Positions 14,308 through 21,022 of a DNA stretch of 21,022 nt are shown here, one piece after another. Position 1 is the stretch's first letter. Each line of letters opens with the position of its first letter. This DNA comes from an uncultured Chlamydiae bacterium (GTDB lineage Bacteria > Chlamydiota > Chlamydiia > Chlamydiales > SM23-39), in the NCBI GenBank assembly GCA_903864395.1, contig CAIPFQ010000109.1:1-21022 (forward strand). Direction: 5' to 3'. The notes beneath the pieces are model-generated. The model saw nothing but the letters and a program-made list of their open reading frames with translations. It was not told the DNA's origin and did not search any database. The position numbers and the translations under genes were made by a program.

Positions 14308-14723
14308 GTGCTTTTTGGAGAGTGCGAGCGCCAAGCACTCAAAAAATAGAGAAAAGCCCCTTGAATTAAAGCAGAGCCGATGGCGATATCTACACAGCCC
14401 CTGATTTCATGAGAAATCGGCAAAAAACGAAAGACAACCCCAATCCCCATCATCGATCCTATAAGAGCCCAATACGCTTTTGTATATATTTGTGAAAAAC
14501 GAAGCGGTAAAGATAAGTTTGCTATCCGATCCGATGTTTTTTTCACTGTTTTTGCGAGAACGAATCTCCCTTTTAAAAATCCAAGAGCCAACGCCCCTAT
14601 CATGAAAAATTGCGCCCAAGCGGCTGTTGAAGCTGTCATCAACGCGAATCCCTTCATAAAAAGAGACACCCCAGCACCCAACCAGATACAACCAGAAATA
14701 AAAATCCAATGACAATGTCTCAC
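14298..14723 (-). CDS. Hypothetical four-helix membrane protein
   Basis: This 141-residue protein has about four transmembrane segments: WIFISGCIWLGAGVSLFM, WAQFFMIGALALGFLKG, YWALIGSMMGIGVVFRFL and IAIGSALIQGAFLYFLSAW. A basic loop (RFVLAKTVKKTSDRI) lies between the second and third. I recognise no family. GTG at 14723 was chosen because AGGGAGGA lies directly before it; an in-frame TTG fifteen bases upstream would place that signal inside the gene. It is convergent and overlapping with rlmH and divergent from the PIN/TRAM gene. Inner-membrane location is likely; function is unknown. Confidence 0.65.
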   Translation of the reverse strand: MRHCHWIFISGCIWLGAGVSLFMKGFALMTASTAAWAQFFMIGALALGFLKGRFVLAKTVKKTSDRIANLSLPLRFSQIYTKAYWALIGSMMGIGVVFRFLPISHEIRGCVDIAIGSALIQGAFLYFLSAWRSHSPKSTYL

Positions 14724-14757
14724 GCTTCCTCCCTGCAAAGTTGAGTCAGATAGAAAA

Positions 14758-14788
14758 AGAATACAGCAAAGGCTCTAAAGAAATCCAA
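14758..14788 (-). promoter_or_regulatory. Possible promoter of the membrane-protein gene
   Basis: On the minus strand TTGGAT (14783-14788) is followed after 19 bases by TATTCT (14758-14763), about 35 bases before the GTG. Spacing is at the long limit, so support is weak. Confidence 0.3.
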
Positions 14789-14806
14789 TAAAAAAATTGA
14801 TCAAGC

Positions 14807-14835
14807 TCGACAAAAATAGGAAAGCAAACTACAAT
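14807..14835 (+). promoter_or_regulatory. Promoter of the PIN/TRAM-acpS-waaC operon
   Basis: TCGACA (14807-14812) and TACAAT (14830-14835) are exactly 17 bases apart, each with five of six consensus bases. Initiation near 14842 gives a leader of about 60 nt before ATG 14903. Confidence 0.6.
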
Positions 14836-14902
14836 CCGCACTCACTGCCCAATATGCTGTCGGGGCGTTTCTTGGTTGTTCAATCTTAATGGAGGGAATT
14901 TA

Positions 14903-15970
14903 ATGAACATCACTTTGAATTTTACTAGAACTTTGATCATGTCTCTATCTATTTTTTGCACTGCGATCTACATGACCTCTACGCAATTTTCTCCGAGTTA
15001 TTTAGGTCTAGGAGTTCTTTTCGGTGCGATTTTTGGAGTGGCTTTGATTGGATTAGATCTTCTGTTCAAAAGATTTTCTCTCAAAGCTTTTAATCTTGTG
15101 GCGCTCGGAATTTTCCTCGGTCTTTTTATGGGAGAATCCCTCATCTTTATTTTAAAGGCCATTGTCAACATTAGCGCTACCTCCCAACCCCTCTCTTCCC
15201 CCACCCTTGAGATGGCGCAGGTCTTCCTTCTTCTTCTGGGCGTTTATTCAGGGATTTTCATCACACTGCGCTCTTCCGAAGAAATCCATATAAGCATTCC
15301 TTTCATAAAGTTCTCTTCTATCGAGCGAAAGAAAAAAGATCTTCTCATCGATGTATCGCTTTTATCAGATGCGAGGATCCTCGATCTCGCCTCTTCAGGG
15401 CTTTTGGATTCTCAAATGGTTCTTCCTCGTTTCATCGTCAAAGATCTCTACGCTCAATCAGAATCTCTGGAAGAACAATCTCGCGTTAAAGCAAAGAAAT
15501 CTCTAGAAATTATAAAGAAATTAGAAGAGCTTCCAGACTTGGAATTTCGCTACAGCGATGTAGACTTTCCTGAAACAAAAAACTCTCTGAGCAAAATGAT
15601 TCGCTTGGCGCGATTGCAGAACGCAAACATTATCACAGCGGATATGAGCCAAGTACAAATTCCTGCGATCGAAGGGGTTCGTTTCATCAATCTTCATGAG
15701 CTTGCGAAAGCCATGAAACCTTTGATGCAAATGGGAGAGCATCTTACAATTAAGATTCAAAGGTATGGCAAAGAACCCAAGCAAGGCGTTGGCTATTTAG
15801 AAGATGGCACTATGGTCGTTGTCAATGGCGGTGGCGAGTTCGTTGGAGAAGTGGTCGATGCACAAGTTCTTTCTGTAAAACACACAGCCTCAGGACGGAT
15901 GGTTTTTTGCAATGCGCTCACAGAAAAAGACTACCTTCCCAGCTACAATAGCCACGAAGAAGAAGAATAG
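14903..15970 (+). CDS. YacL-like membrane protein with PIN and TRAM domains
   Basis: This 355-residue protein has four N-terminal transmembrane helices (roughly 8-25, 32-52, 62-90 and 104-122). A PIN nuclease-like domain follows (about 146-275) with acidic residues D150, D156 and D247 retained, in DVSLLSDARI and IITADMSQ. A C-terminal TRAM RNA-binding domain (about 280-340) contains QGVGYLEDGTMVVV and SGRMVF. Architecture and motifs match B. subtilis YacL. The family is membrane-anchored and suspected to be a ribonuclease, with substrate unknown. ATG at 14903 has GGAGGG six bases upstream. It is the first gene of an operon with acpS nine bases downstream. Confidence 0.9.
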   Translation: MNITLNFTRTLIMSLSIFCTAIYMTSTQFSPSYLGLGVLFGAIFGVALIGLDLLFKRFSLKAFNLVALGIFLGLFMGESLIFILKAIVNISATSQPLSSPTLEMAQVFLLLLGVYSGIFITLRSSEEIHISIPFIKFSSIERKKKDLLIDVSLLSDARILDLASSGLLDSQMVLPRFIVKDLYAQSESLEEQSRVKAKKSLEIIKKLEELPDLEFRYSDVDFPETKNSLSKMIRLARLQNANIITADMSQVQIPAIEGVRFINLHELAKAMKPLMQMGEHLTIKIQRYGKEPKQGVGYLEDGTMVVVNGGGEFVGEVVDAQVLSVKHTASGRMVFCNALTEKDYLPSYNSHEEEE

Positions 15971-15979
15971 AAAAGCATT

Positions 15980-16345
15980 GTGACACAAGGCCTCGGCAGC
16001 GATATTATTGAGATCAAAAGGATCCGCGCTAGTATAGACAGGCACGGATCTCATTTTCTACAGCGCATTTTTTCTCAAAAAGAACAAGATTACTGCCTTC
16101 AATTTCAAGATTCCACCCCCCATTTTGCTGGGAAATTCGCAGCAAAAGAGGCTGTAGCCAAAGCTCTTGGCACAGGTATTGGCGCAGACCTTTCTTGGCT
16201 TGATTTTGAAATACTCAACGAGGCCCAAGGCAAGCCAACCGTTGTTTTTAACACAGCTGCGCGTCAAAAATTTTCGAATCCACAGATCCTTTTAACGATC
16301 AGCCATTGTGTCGACTATGCGATGGCAGTTGCGGTTTGGACGTGA
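15980..16345 (+). CDS. acpS: Holo-[acyl-carrier-protein] synthase
   Basis: This 121-residue enzyme transfers 4'-phosphopantetheine from CoA to apo-ACP, activating it for fatty-acid and lipid A synthesis. Mg-binding residues are present: D8 in GLGSDIIEI, and E57 in GKFAAKEAVAKAL. The C-terminal ISHCVDYAMAVAV is characteristic. Length matches AcpS (about 120-126). The start is GTG at 15980 with only a weak upstream purine stretch, so it may depend on the preceding PIN/TRAM gene. Its TGA overlaps the next gene's GTG by four bases (GTGA). In Chlamydia acpS is next to trxB; here they lie about 4 kb apart in opposite orientation. Confidence 0.94.
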   Translation: MTQGLGSDIIEIKRIRASIDRHGSHFLQRIFSQKEQDYCLQFQDSTPHFAGKFAAKEAVAKALGTGIGADLSWLDFEILNEAQGKPTVVFNTAARQKFSNPQILLTISHCVDYAMAVAVWT

Positions 16346-17361
16346 ACACGATTCTTTTTATTAAAGTAACTTCCCTTGGCGATGTCATTCACGCTCTGCC
16401 ATCTTTGAGCGATGCAAAAAATGCTATGCCAGATTTTTCCGTAGATTGGGTCATCGACCAAAATTTTCAGGAAGTGGCTCTTTGGCATCCAGCGGTTCGG
16501 CGCACCATTGCATCCAATCACAGAGAGTGGCGAAAAAAACCGTTCACATCGCTTCCAGCATGTATCCGATTTTTAAAAAACATTCGACAAGAAAATTATC
16601 CTTTGATCTTAGACGGACAAGGCTCTTTAAAAAGCGCGGCCTTTGCGCTTTGCGCAGAAGGGCCTCTTGCTGGGTTTGATGGGGCCTCGATTCGCGAAAA
16701 ACCTGCCCACCTCGCCTATACTCAAAAGCATTCTGTCGCCAAAAACCTTCATGCAATCGAGCGTCTTAGACAACTTTTTGCAAAATCTCTTGGCTATCCA
16801 CTTCCAACGAGCGCTCCTAACTTTTCCATCGCAAGGGAAAAACTGACAAAGCCCTCTTTCGATTTCCTCCCCCCTTTTCTCATGTTCATTCCCAATGCGG
16901 GATGGAAGACCAAGCTTTGGCCAGAGGTGCACTGGAAAGAATTAATCGCTCTCGCAAAGAAAGAAGGGTATACGGTTCTCATGCCTCAAGGCACAGAAGA
17001 AGAAAAAATGCGCGCTGAGCGTCTTTGCCTTGGCAATTCTAAGGCGTGGGTGCTGCCAAAGCTATCTCTTTCCGAGATCGGCTATCTTTTGACGCAGGCG
17101 CACGGGTGCGTCTCTCTTGACACAGGGCTCAGCCACCTTGCCGCCGCATTGAGCGTCCAATCTGTCACTCTCTATGGAGCTACAGATCCAAAACTCATTG
17201 GCACACAGGGAGATAGTCAAAAACATCTGAGCCTCAAAACACCTTGCGCACCTTGCCATAAAAGATCGTGCCGTCTACAACCGATTCGGAACGAATTTCC
17301 ACCTCGTTGTCTTGTTGAGATCTCTCCCAAAGAGGTTTTTCGCGCTCTTTTCAAACAATAA
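16342..17361 (+). CDS. waaC: ADP-heptose:LPS heptosyltransferase I-like (GT9)
   Basis: This 339-residue glycosyltransferase has the GT9 two-domain architecture. The N-terminal FIKVTSLGDVIHALPSL contains the conserved Asp (D14). The C-terminal nucleotide-sugar site is CVSLDTGLSHLAAALSVQSV followed by TLYGATDP. These fit WaaC, which adds the first heptose to Kdo in the LPS inner core, better than WaaF, though the split is not certain by eye. GTG at 16342 overlaps the acpS stop; longer forms would merely read acpS out of frame. A palindrome with a T run starts at its last stop base. Chlamydiaceae LPS lacks heptose, so this implies a more elaborate core here. Confidence 0.85.
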   Translation: MNTILFIKVTSLGDVIHALPSLSDAKNAMPDFSVDWVIDQNFQEVALWHPAVRRTIASNHREWRKKPFTSLPACIRFLKNIRQENYPLILDGQGSLKSAAFALCAEGPLAGFDGASIREKPAHLAYTQKHSVAKNLHAIERLRQLFAKSLGYPLPTSAPNFSIAREKLTKPSFDFLPPFLMFIPNAGWKTKLWPEVHWKELIALAKKEGYTVLMPQGTEEEKMRAERLCLGNSKAWVLPKLSLSEIGYLLTQAHGCVSLDTGLSHLAAALSVQSVTLYGATDPKLIGTQGDSQKHLSLKTPCAPCHKRSCRLQPIRNEFPPRCLVEISPKEVFRALFKQ

Positions 17362-17392
17362 CTTGCGCAATACTCGAATCGCGCAAGTTTTT
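17361..17392 (+). terminator. Rho-independent terminator after the heptosyltransferase gene
   Basis: Arms ACTTGCGC (17361-17368) and GCGCAAGT (17381-17388) enclose a 12-base loop and are followed by a run of T. The hairpin starts at the last base of the stop codon. The same palindrome is half of the duplicated site before the Fic gene, so it may serve both as terminator and operator. Confidence 0.6.
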
Positions 17393-17418
17393 TGTTGCGC
17401 AATACTCGAATCGCGCAA
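17363..17418. promoter_or_regulatory. Two identical palindromic sites, probable operator of the Fic gene
   Basis: A 24-bp unit with arms TTGCGC and GCGCAA around AATACTCGAATC occurs identically at 17363-17386 and 17395-17418. The copies are 32 bp apart, about three helical turns, so proteins on both would face the same side. The second copy covers a possible promoter: TTGCGC (17395-17400), 18 bases, TAAAAT (17419-17424). The next gene encodes an N-terminal winged helix, making autoregulation plausible. Confidence 0.6.
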
Positions 17419-17443
17419 TAAAATAGAGGAAAACAGAGGCAAT

Positions 17444-18781
17444 ATGGGCAAAAATCAAGAAAAAAGCATCGAATTAATTCTAAATCTTATTTCTTGCTGT
17501 CCTCAAGGGGTCTCCATGGAAGAGATTCTTGGTGGGGTGAATCCGCCCATAGCAAAGCGCACTTTGCAATATTATTTACTAGGTCTAGAAAAAAAAGGGC
17601 ACCTACTCGCTGAAGGGAATGCGCGAGGTCGGCGCTATCGAATCCCTCTAAAGCCTTTTGGAGATTTTTTGACTCTCTCGAAGATCGCCAAAGAAATTCG
17701 AGAATCTGTAGCACAGCCTATAGGGCTCAGAGAGTCTGTGGATTATCGCCGCTCCTTTCTCGATCAATATCGCCCGAACGAGACTCAATATTTGCCAAAG
17801 TCCATGCAAGACAAACTTCTTTCGATGGGAAAAATGGATCAGGAGCGCCCTGCAGGAACGTATGCCAAGCAAATTCTACACCGCCTTCTCATTGACCTTT
17901 CTTGGAACTCCAGCCGTCTCGAAGGGAACACTTATTCCCTTCTAGACACAGAAAAACTAATTTGTTCAGGTCAAGCAGCGGAAGGAAAGGGAAAGAAAGA
18001 AACGCAAATGATTTTGAATCACAAAGCTGCGATTGAATTTTTAGTCAACTCGAGCGAAAACACAGAGATCAATCGTTATACAATTTTGAATCTCCACGCT
18101 CTTTTATCCGACGAATTATTGGACGATCATTCTTGTGGATCTTTGCGCAAAATTCCTGTGGCGATTCAAGGCTCAGCCTATCTTCCCATCAATATCCCTC
18201 AATTAGTGGAAGAATGCTTTGAACAAATTCTTACCACAGCCAGAGCCATCCTCAATCCCTTTGAACAAGCCTTTTTTCTCATGGTTCATCTCCCCTATTT
18301 GCAGCCTTTTGCAGATGTAAATAAAAGGGTTTCTCGATTGGCTGCAAACATTCCATTCATTCGAGAAAATTTATGTCCCCTGTCTTTTGTTGATGTTTCA
18401 GAGGAAATTTATATCGAAGGATTGCTTGGGGTGTATGAAAAAAATCGGGTGGAATTATTCGCTGAAATTTTTGCTTGGGCTTATGAGCGCTCTTGTACGC
18501 GCTATGTGGCTGCACGGGAACGTTTAGGTGAGCCAGATCCCTTCCGTCTCCGTTATCGAGACCTTAGAAAAAGCTTTTTGGCTCAAATCGTGCGAGGGCA
18601 GATGGAAAAGCAACAAGCCAAAAATTTTGTCGAAGAACAAGCGCAAAACTATGTGCCAAAACCCGATCGTCAGAGATTTATCGATATAGTAGCCGGCGAG
18701 CTTTTAGGACTGCACGAGGGCAATTGCGCCCGTTATGGCCTTTGCCTAAATGACTATACTTTATGGAGAAAAAGGCAGTGA
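17444..18781 (+). CDS. Winged-helix Fic-family protein lacking the catalytic histidine
   Basis: This 445-residue protein has three parts. Residues 5-68 look like a winged helix-turn-helix (KRTLQYYLLGLEKKGHLLAE, wing RGRRYRI). Residues about 140-350 are a Fic domain. The end (about 365-445) is helical, with LLGLHEGNCARYGL. The Fic core reads QPFADVNKRVSR at 287-298, where active AMP-transferases have HxFxDGNGRxxR: the His is Gln and the first Gly is Val. An inhibitory-helix-like motif S156-S-R-L-E160-G-N is present. I recall a Fic subfamily with this DVNKR core, so the change is probably ancestral. AMPylation is unlikely; a DNA-binding regulator is the better guess. AGAGG lies four bases before ATG 17444. 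Confidence 0.88.
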   Translation: MGKNQEKSIELILNLISCCPQGVSMEEILGGVNPPIAKRTLQYYLLGLEKKGHLLAEGNARGRRYRIPLKPFGDFLTLSKIAKEIRESVAQPIGLRESVDYRRSFLDQYRPNETQYLPKSMQDKLLSMGKMDQERPAGTYAKQILHRLLIDLSWNSSRLEGNTYSLLDTEKLICSGQAAEGKGKKETQMILNHKAAIEFLVNSSENTEINRYTILNLHALLSDELLDDHSCGSLRKIPVAIQGSAYLPINIPQLVEECFEQILTTARAILNPFEQAFFLMVHLPYLQPFADVNKRVSRLAANIPFIRENLCPLSFVDVSEEIYIEGLLGVYEKNRVELFAEIFAWAYERSCTRYVAARERLGEPDPFRLRYRDLRKSFLAQIVRGQMEKQQAKNFVEEQAQNYVPKPDRQRFIDIVAGELLGLHEGNCARYGLCLNDYTLWRKRQ

Positions 18782-19089
18782 TCGCTTTTCTTTTCGCTTG
18801 CGCTCTATTTCTATCAGACCTCGATTTTGCTTGGGCTACAATTTTAGATAATCATCCAGGCGCACACATTAGTGCAGTGAGGCTCGAAGAGTTCAAATCG
18901 CGCGGTTTCAGTGTGAATGACATTGGAAGAAAATTTGAATTCCGCATCGTCAATGTGGATCGAGTGGGAGGAAGATACGACGTTCTCACCTTAAGTTGCC
19001 CCCAACTAGAGCAGTGGCGCATAGAGAACGGGTTCTCCCCTAAAGTGCATGGGCACGATTTCCATCTCACTTTTGGCATGACAGCTTGA
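18763..19089 (+). CDS. Small exported hypothetical protein (108 aa)
   Basis: MEKKAVIAFLFACALFLSDL continues into a likely signal-peptidase site, FAWA before TILDN. The mature part is about 82 residues, mixed alpha/beta with a single cysteine, ending HGHDFHLTFGMTA. I recognise no family. The gene overlaps the end of the Fic gene by 19 bases in another frame. ATG at 18763 keeps the two lysines expected in a signal peptide; GTG at 18778, overlapping the Fic stop as GTGA, is an alternative. The 3' end overlaps the convergent glycosyltransferase by 23 bases. Co-transcription with the Fic gene is likely; the location is probably periplasmic or secreted. Confidence 0.6.
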   Translation: MEKKAVIAFLFACALFLSDLDFAWATILDNHPGAHISAVRLEEFKSRGFSVNDIGRKFEFRIVNVDRVGGRYDVLTLSCPQLEQWRIENGFSPKVHGHDFHLTFGMTA

Positions 19090-19807
19090 GATATTTGTAA
19101 TACGCCGTATGCGCATTATAAAGGGAAATCACAAACCCCTCCTTGCCCCCAAGAAAGCCTCGCTTGAGAACATAGTTTTTAAAAAACGCGGCAAGCCCAT
19201 GACCGATCGCCTTTTTTAACGAAGAAGGCTTTCCCCTATTTTGCTCGGCAAATAAAGATGTGTAAAGCTGCATTTTAGCAATAAAGTCATCCATCGAAAG
19301 ATACGGCGTATGATACAAAGCGCCCTGTAACCTCTTGATCGACATCGACGCACTGACAATTTTTTCATGCACAAAATCCTCTGTAAACTGAGTAGACCCA
19401 CGGTGATAGAGCCGAATGATCCAATCAGGATACCAGCCAGAACAGCACTTCATCCGCTTGCCCTGAAAATAATTATGCCGATCTAAAGAATAAACGCTTT
19501 TAGGATGAAGGGTCAGATGCAAGATTTCATCCGCCAAGGCTTCAGAAAGTACCTCATCGCTATCAATTGAAAGAATCCAGTCAAACCTAGTCAAAGACGC
19601 TGCCATATTATGCGTTTTGCCAAATCCTAAAAATTTTCTCTCATAAATCCGCACATTTGGATACTTTTTCGCAATCGCTAACGTAGCGTCGTTCGATCCC
19701 GTATCGAGCACAAGAACTTCTGGAAATTTTTGCAAAGAATCTAATGTTGCGCCCAAAGTCTTCGACGAATTTTTTGCGAGAATTGTGACAGAAATTTGAG
19801 GATTCAT
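19067..19807 (-). CDS. Family 2 glycosyltransferase, WaaE-like (LPS core)
   Basis: This 246-residue cytoplasmic glycosyltransferase has a GT-A fold. It opens with ISVTILAKNSSKTLGATLDS, then VLDTGSNDAT (33-42) and the metal-binding SIDSDE (80-85). GWYPDWIIRLYHR and the VHEKI loop are typical of the WaaE/KdtX group, which adds a beta-linked glucose to inner-core heptose in enterobacteria. The acceptor is not provable here. The ATG overlaps the stop of the preceding barrel-like gene by four bases (ATGA). With the WaaC-like enzyme in this window it supports an LPS core beyond Kdo. Confidence 0.85.
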   Translation of the reverse strand: MNPQISVTILAKNSSKTLGATLDSLQKFPEVLVLDTGSNDATLAIAKKYPNVRIYERKFLGFGKTHNMAASLTRFDWILSIDSDEVLSEALADEILHLTLHPKSVYSLDRHNYFQGKRMKCCSGWYPDWIIRLYHRGSTQFTEDFVHEKIVSASMSIKRLQGALYHTPYLSMDDFIAKMQLYTSLFAEQNRGKPSSLKKAIGHGLAAFFKNYVLKRGFLGGKEGFVISLYNAHTAYYKYLKLSCQK

Positions 19808-20616
19808 AAAGAAAATGGGAGCAGCCAGCTCAACATAATGTTGTTCACGTTCTGTGGAGCTGATTTTGCAAGAACGCGTCGCAAATACTCAGCGCGCACC
19901 GTCCCCCAAACTCCAACTCTATATCCATAGCGAATGCCCACATCAATGGCCTTTTCACGCACCTTCGCATAGCCAGAAAAATGATCCACATCAATGTGCG
20001 TATGGCGACCATATCCATTGATGCCAACCGCGTAAATCGCCCATTTATGCAAATCTTCCCGATTCATTTCAAGAGAGGCGATCGCCCGAACCCACGGCGC
20101 TCCCAAATTCGCATGACCCACAGCGCCAAATATCCAAGCGCGAAAGCGCCATGTATCGCTCGCATCAAACTCTTTGCCGAGAGAAAAGTTCAGCTCAAAA
20201 TCAACATTGCCATGCGAAGGACAGCTCACATCCTTCAAACTGCTCGGAGCTGTCAAGCGAGCGCTTACACCTGTCGCAAAACTCACAGGATCTCCAATAA
20301 TATCATCGATCCAAAGATATCGCGTTTGCAAAGCGAGAGTACGAAAATTAAAATTGACCTTTGTCGTATCGACAAACTGTAAATCTAAATCCACATCCCA
20401 TTCAGGAGAAGGAGAAAATTCTAATCCCGAATATAAAAGATTGTCGTAAAAAAAATGATGGTATGGAGGGCGCGCATTTTGTACCGAACTAAACCAACTA
20501 TAAGAATAAGATTGGAGAAAATGAAACTCAAACACTTCGCCAAACCAAGGCTGCACTTCAATAGCAAAGCCCAAGCCACTCATCGTTAAAAAAGCAGCAA
20601 TCCATCGGCGAATCAT
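19804..20616 (-). CDS. Exported outer-membrane-type protein of unknown function
   Basis: This 270-residue protein starts with a signal peptide ([18 protein letters not shown]). The mature part is rich in aromatic residues and alternating beta-strand patterns, such as [45 protein letters not shown] and [16 protein letters not shown]. That suggests a small outer-membrane beta-barrel, although the C-terminus ends in Leu rather than Phe. I recognise no named family. ATG at 20616 overlaps the trxB stop (ATGA); an in-frame ATG 24 bases further upstream lies inside trxB and would bury the signal peptide. The stop overlaps the next gene likewise, so trxB, this gene and the glycosyltransferase form one coupled unit. 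Confidence 0.7.
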   Translation of the reverse strand: MIRRWIAAFLTMSGLGFAIEVQPWFGEVFEFHFLQSYSYSWFSSVQNARPPYHHFFYDNLLYSGLEFSPSPEWDVDLDLQFVDTTKVNFNFRTLALQTRYLWIDDIIGDPVSFATGVSARLTAPSSLKDVSCPSHGNVDFELNFSLGKEFDASDTWRFRAWIFGAVGHANLGAPWVRAIASLEMNREDLHKWAIYAVGINGYGRHTHIDVDHFSGYAKVREKAIDVGIRYGYRVGVWGTVRAEYLRRVLAKSAPQNVNNIMLSWLLPFSL

Positions 20617-21022
20617 TCGGTCCCCAGGGCCATCAACCAACGCTCCGCATCAAGCGCCGCCATACAGCCTGTCCCCGCCGCCGTAACCGCTTGGCGATAC
20701 GTAGGGTCTTGCACATCGCCACAAGCAAAAACTCCTGGGCGCGATGTTCGGGTAGATCCTGGCTCTACAACAATGTAGCCCACCTCATTCATCGCGAGCT
20801 GCCCCTCGAGAAAGGCCGTATTTGGCTGATGGCCAATCGCAAAAAAAACGCCCCCAGCGTCCATCAATTCCGTTTTTTCTGTTTTTAGATTTTTGAGGAG
20901 AACCCCGCGAACAATCTGATCTCCCACGACTTTTTCAATAGCGCTGTCCCAAAGAATTTCAATTTTCGGATGACGGAGAACTCGATCTATCATCACTTTT
21001 GAGGCGCGCAGCTGATCGCGCC
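20613..21022 (-). CDS. trxB: Thioredoxin reductase (C-terminal part; start outside window)
   Basis: The open frame runs off the window end and gives the last ~136 residues. It holds the end of the NADPH domain (RDQLRASK, then PKIEILWDS), [13 protein letters not shown], and the C-terminal FAD domain signature [32 protein letters not shown] with its conserved GD. It reduces thioredoxin with NADPH in the cytoplasm. The redox CxxC lies in the missing part. It is the first visible gene of the unit leading into the barrel-like protein and the glycosyltransferase. In Chlamydia trxB is adjacent to acpS, present here at 15980. Confidence 0.93.
   Translation of the reverse strand, partial: RDQLRASKVMIDRVLRHPKIEILWDSAIEKVVGDQIVRGVLLKNLKTEKTELMDAGGVFFAIGHQPNTAFLEGQLAMNEVGYIVVEPGSTRTSRPGVFACGDVQDPTYRQAVTAAGTGCMAALDAERWLMALGTE

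Noticed and set aside
13879..14334. Minus-strand 151-codon open frame opposite rlmH
   Set aside because: It is a shadow of rlmH, which has full SPOUT motifs.

Overview
The window looks like chromosome from a chlamydia-like bacterium (order Chlamydiales, outside the genus Chlamydia). The main reasons are the heme block hemE-hemN-hemG behind a transketolase gene, the ssb-pepA pair, and trxB and acpS in one neighbourhood. From memory, these neighbour pairs also occur in Chlamydia genomes. Extra lipopolysaccharide core glycosyltransferases, a Fic-family regulator and several short palindromic elements suggest a larger environmental relative (Waddlia/Estrella-like). The species is inference; the gene families are read from the protein sequences.

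Layout. 1-158: 3' part of a palindromic MITE-like element that supplies the C-terminus and stop of a small hypothetical gene (95-445, minus). 547-795: two minus-strand tRNA genes with CAU anticodon (one initiator), separated by a long hairpin. 884-6429: tightly packed minus-strand operon tkt-hemE-hemN-hemG. 6442-6621: a full copy of the same MITE in the tkt leader. 6713-7309: mazG. 7310-7468: a tiny secreted protein. 7535-7705: a second MITE-like element (29-bp inverted ends, 7-bp target duplication) just upstream of a BioD-like/DRTGG gene (7716-8822). 8826-10067: an AT-rich accessory gene of unknown function carrying three copies of a palindromic repeat inside its coding sequence. 10229-12977: operon ssb-pepA-rluA-like pseudouridine synthase. 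13040-13882 (lgt) and 13894-14307 (rlmH) diverge with 11 bp between start codons. 14298-14723: membrane protein. 14903-17361: operon of a YacL-like PIN/TRAM membrane protein, acpS and a WaaC-like heptosyltransferase, ending in a palindrome. 17444-18781: a wHTH-Fic protein lacking the catalytic His, behind two identical palindromic sites 32 bp apart, followed by a small secreted protein. 19067-21022: minus-strand operon trxB (partial), an outer-membrane-type protein and a WaaE-like glycosyltransferase.

How the genes fit together. The window mixes housekeeping (heme synthesis, pentose phosphate, DNA replication/repair, peptide turnover, rRNA modification, lipoprotein and acyl-carrier maturation) with envelope functions (lgt, two LPS-core-type glycosyltransferases, an exported barrel-like protein). 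Translational coupling is pervasive: most co-oriented genes overlap by 1-4 nt (TGATG, ATGA, GTGA, TTGA).

The most unusual features are the palindromic elements. Two related MITE types sit directly in translation-initiation regions. A third repeat family lies inside an open reading frame and is read in two different frames, like the Rickettsia palindromic elements. The paired palindromes before the Fic gene look like an autoregulatory operator.
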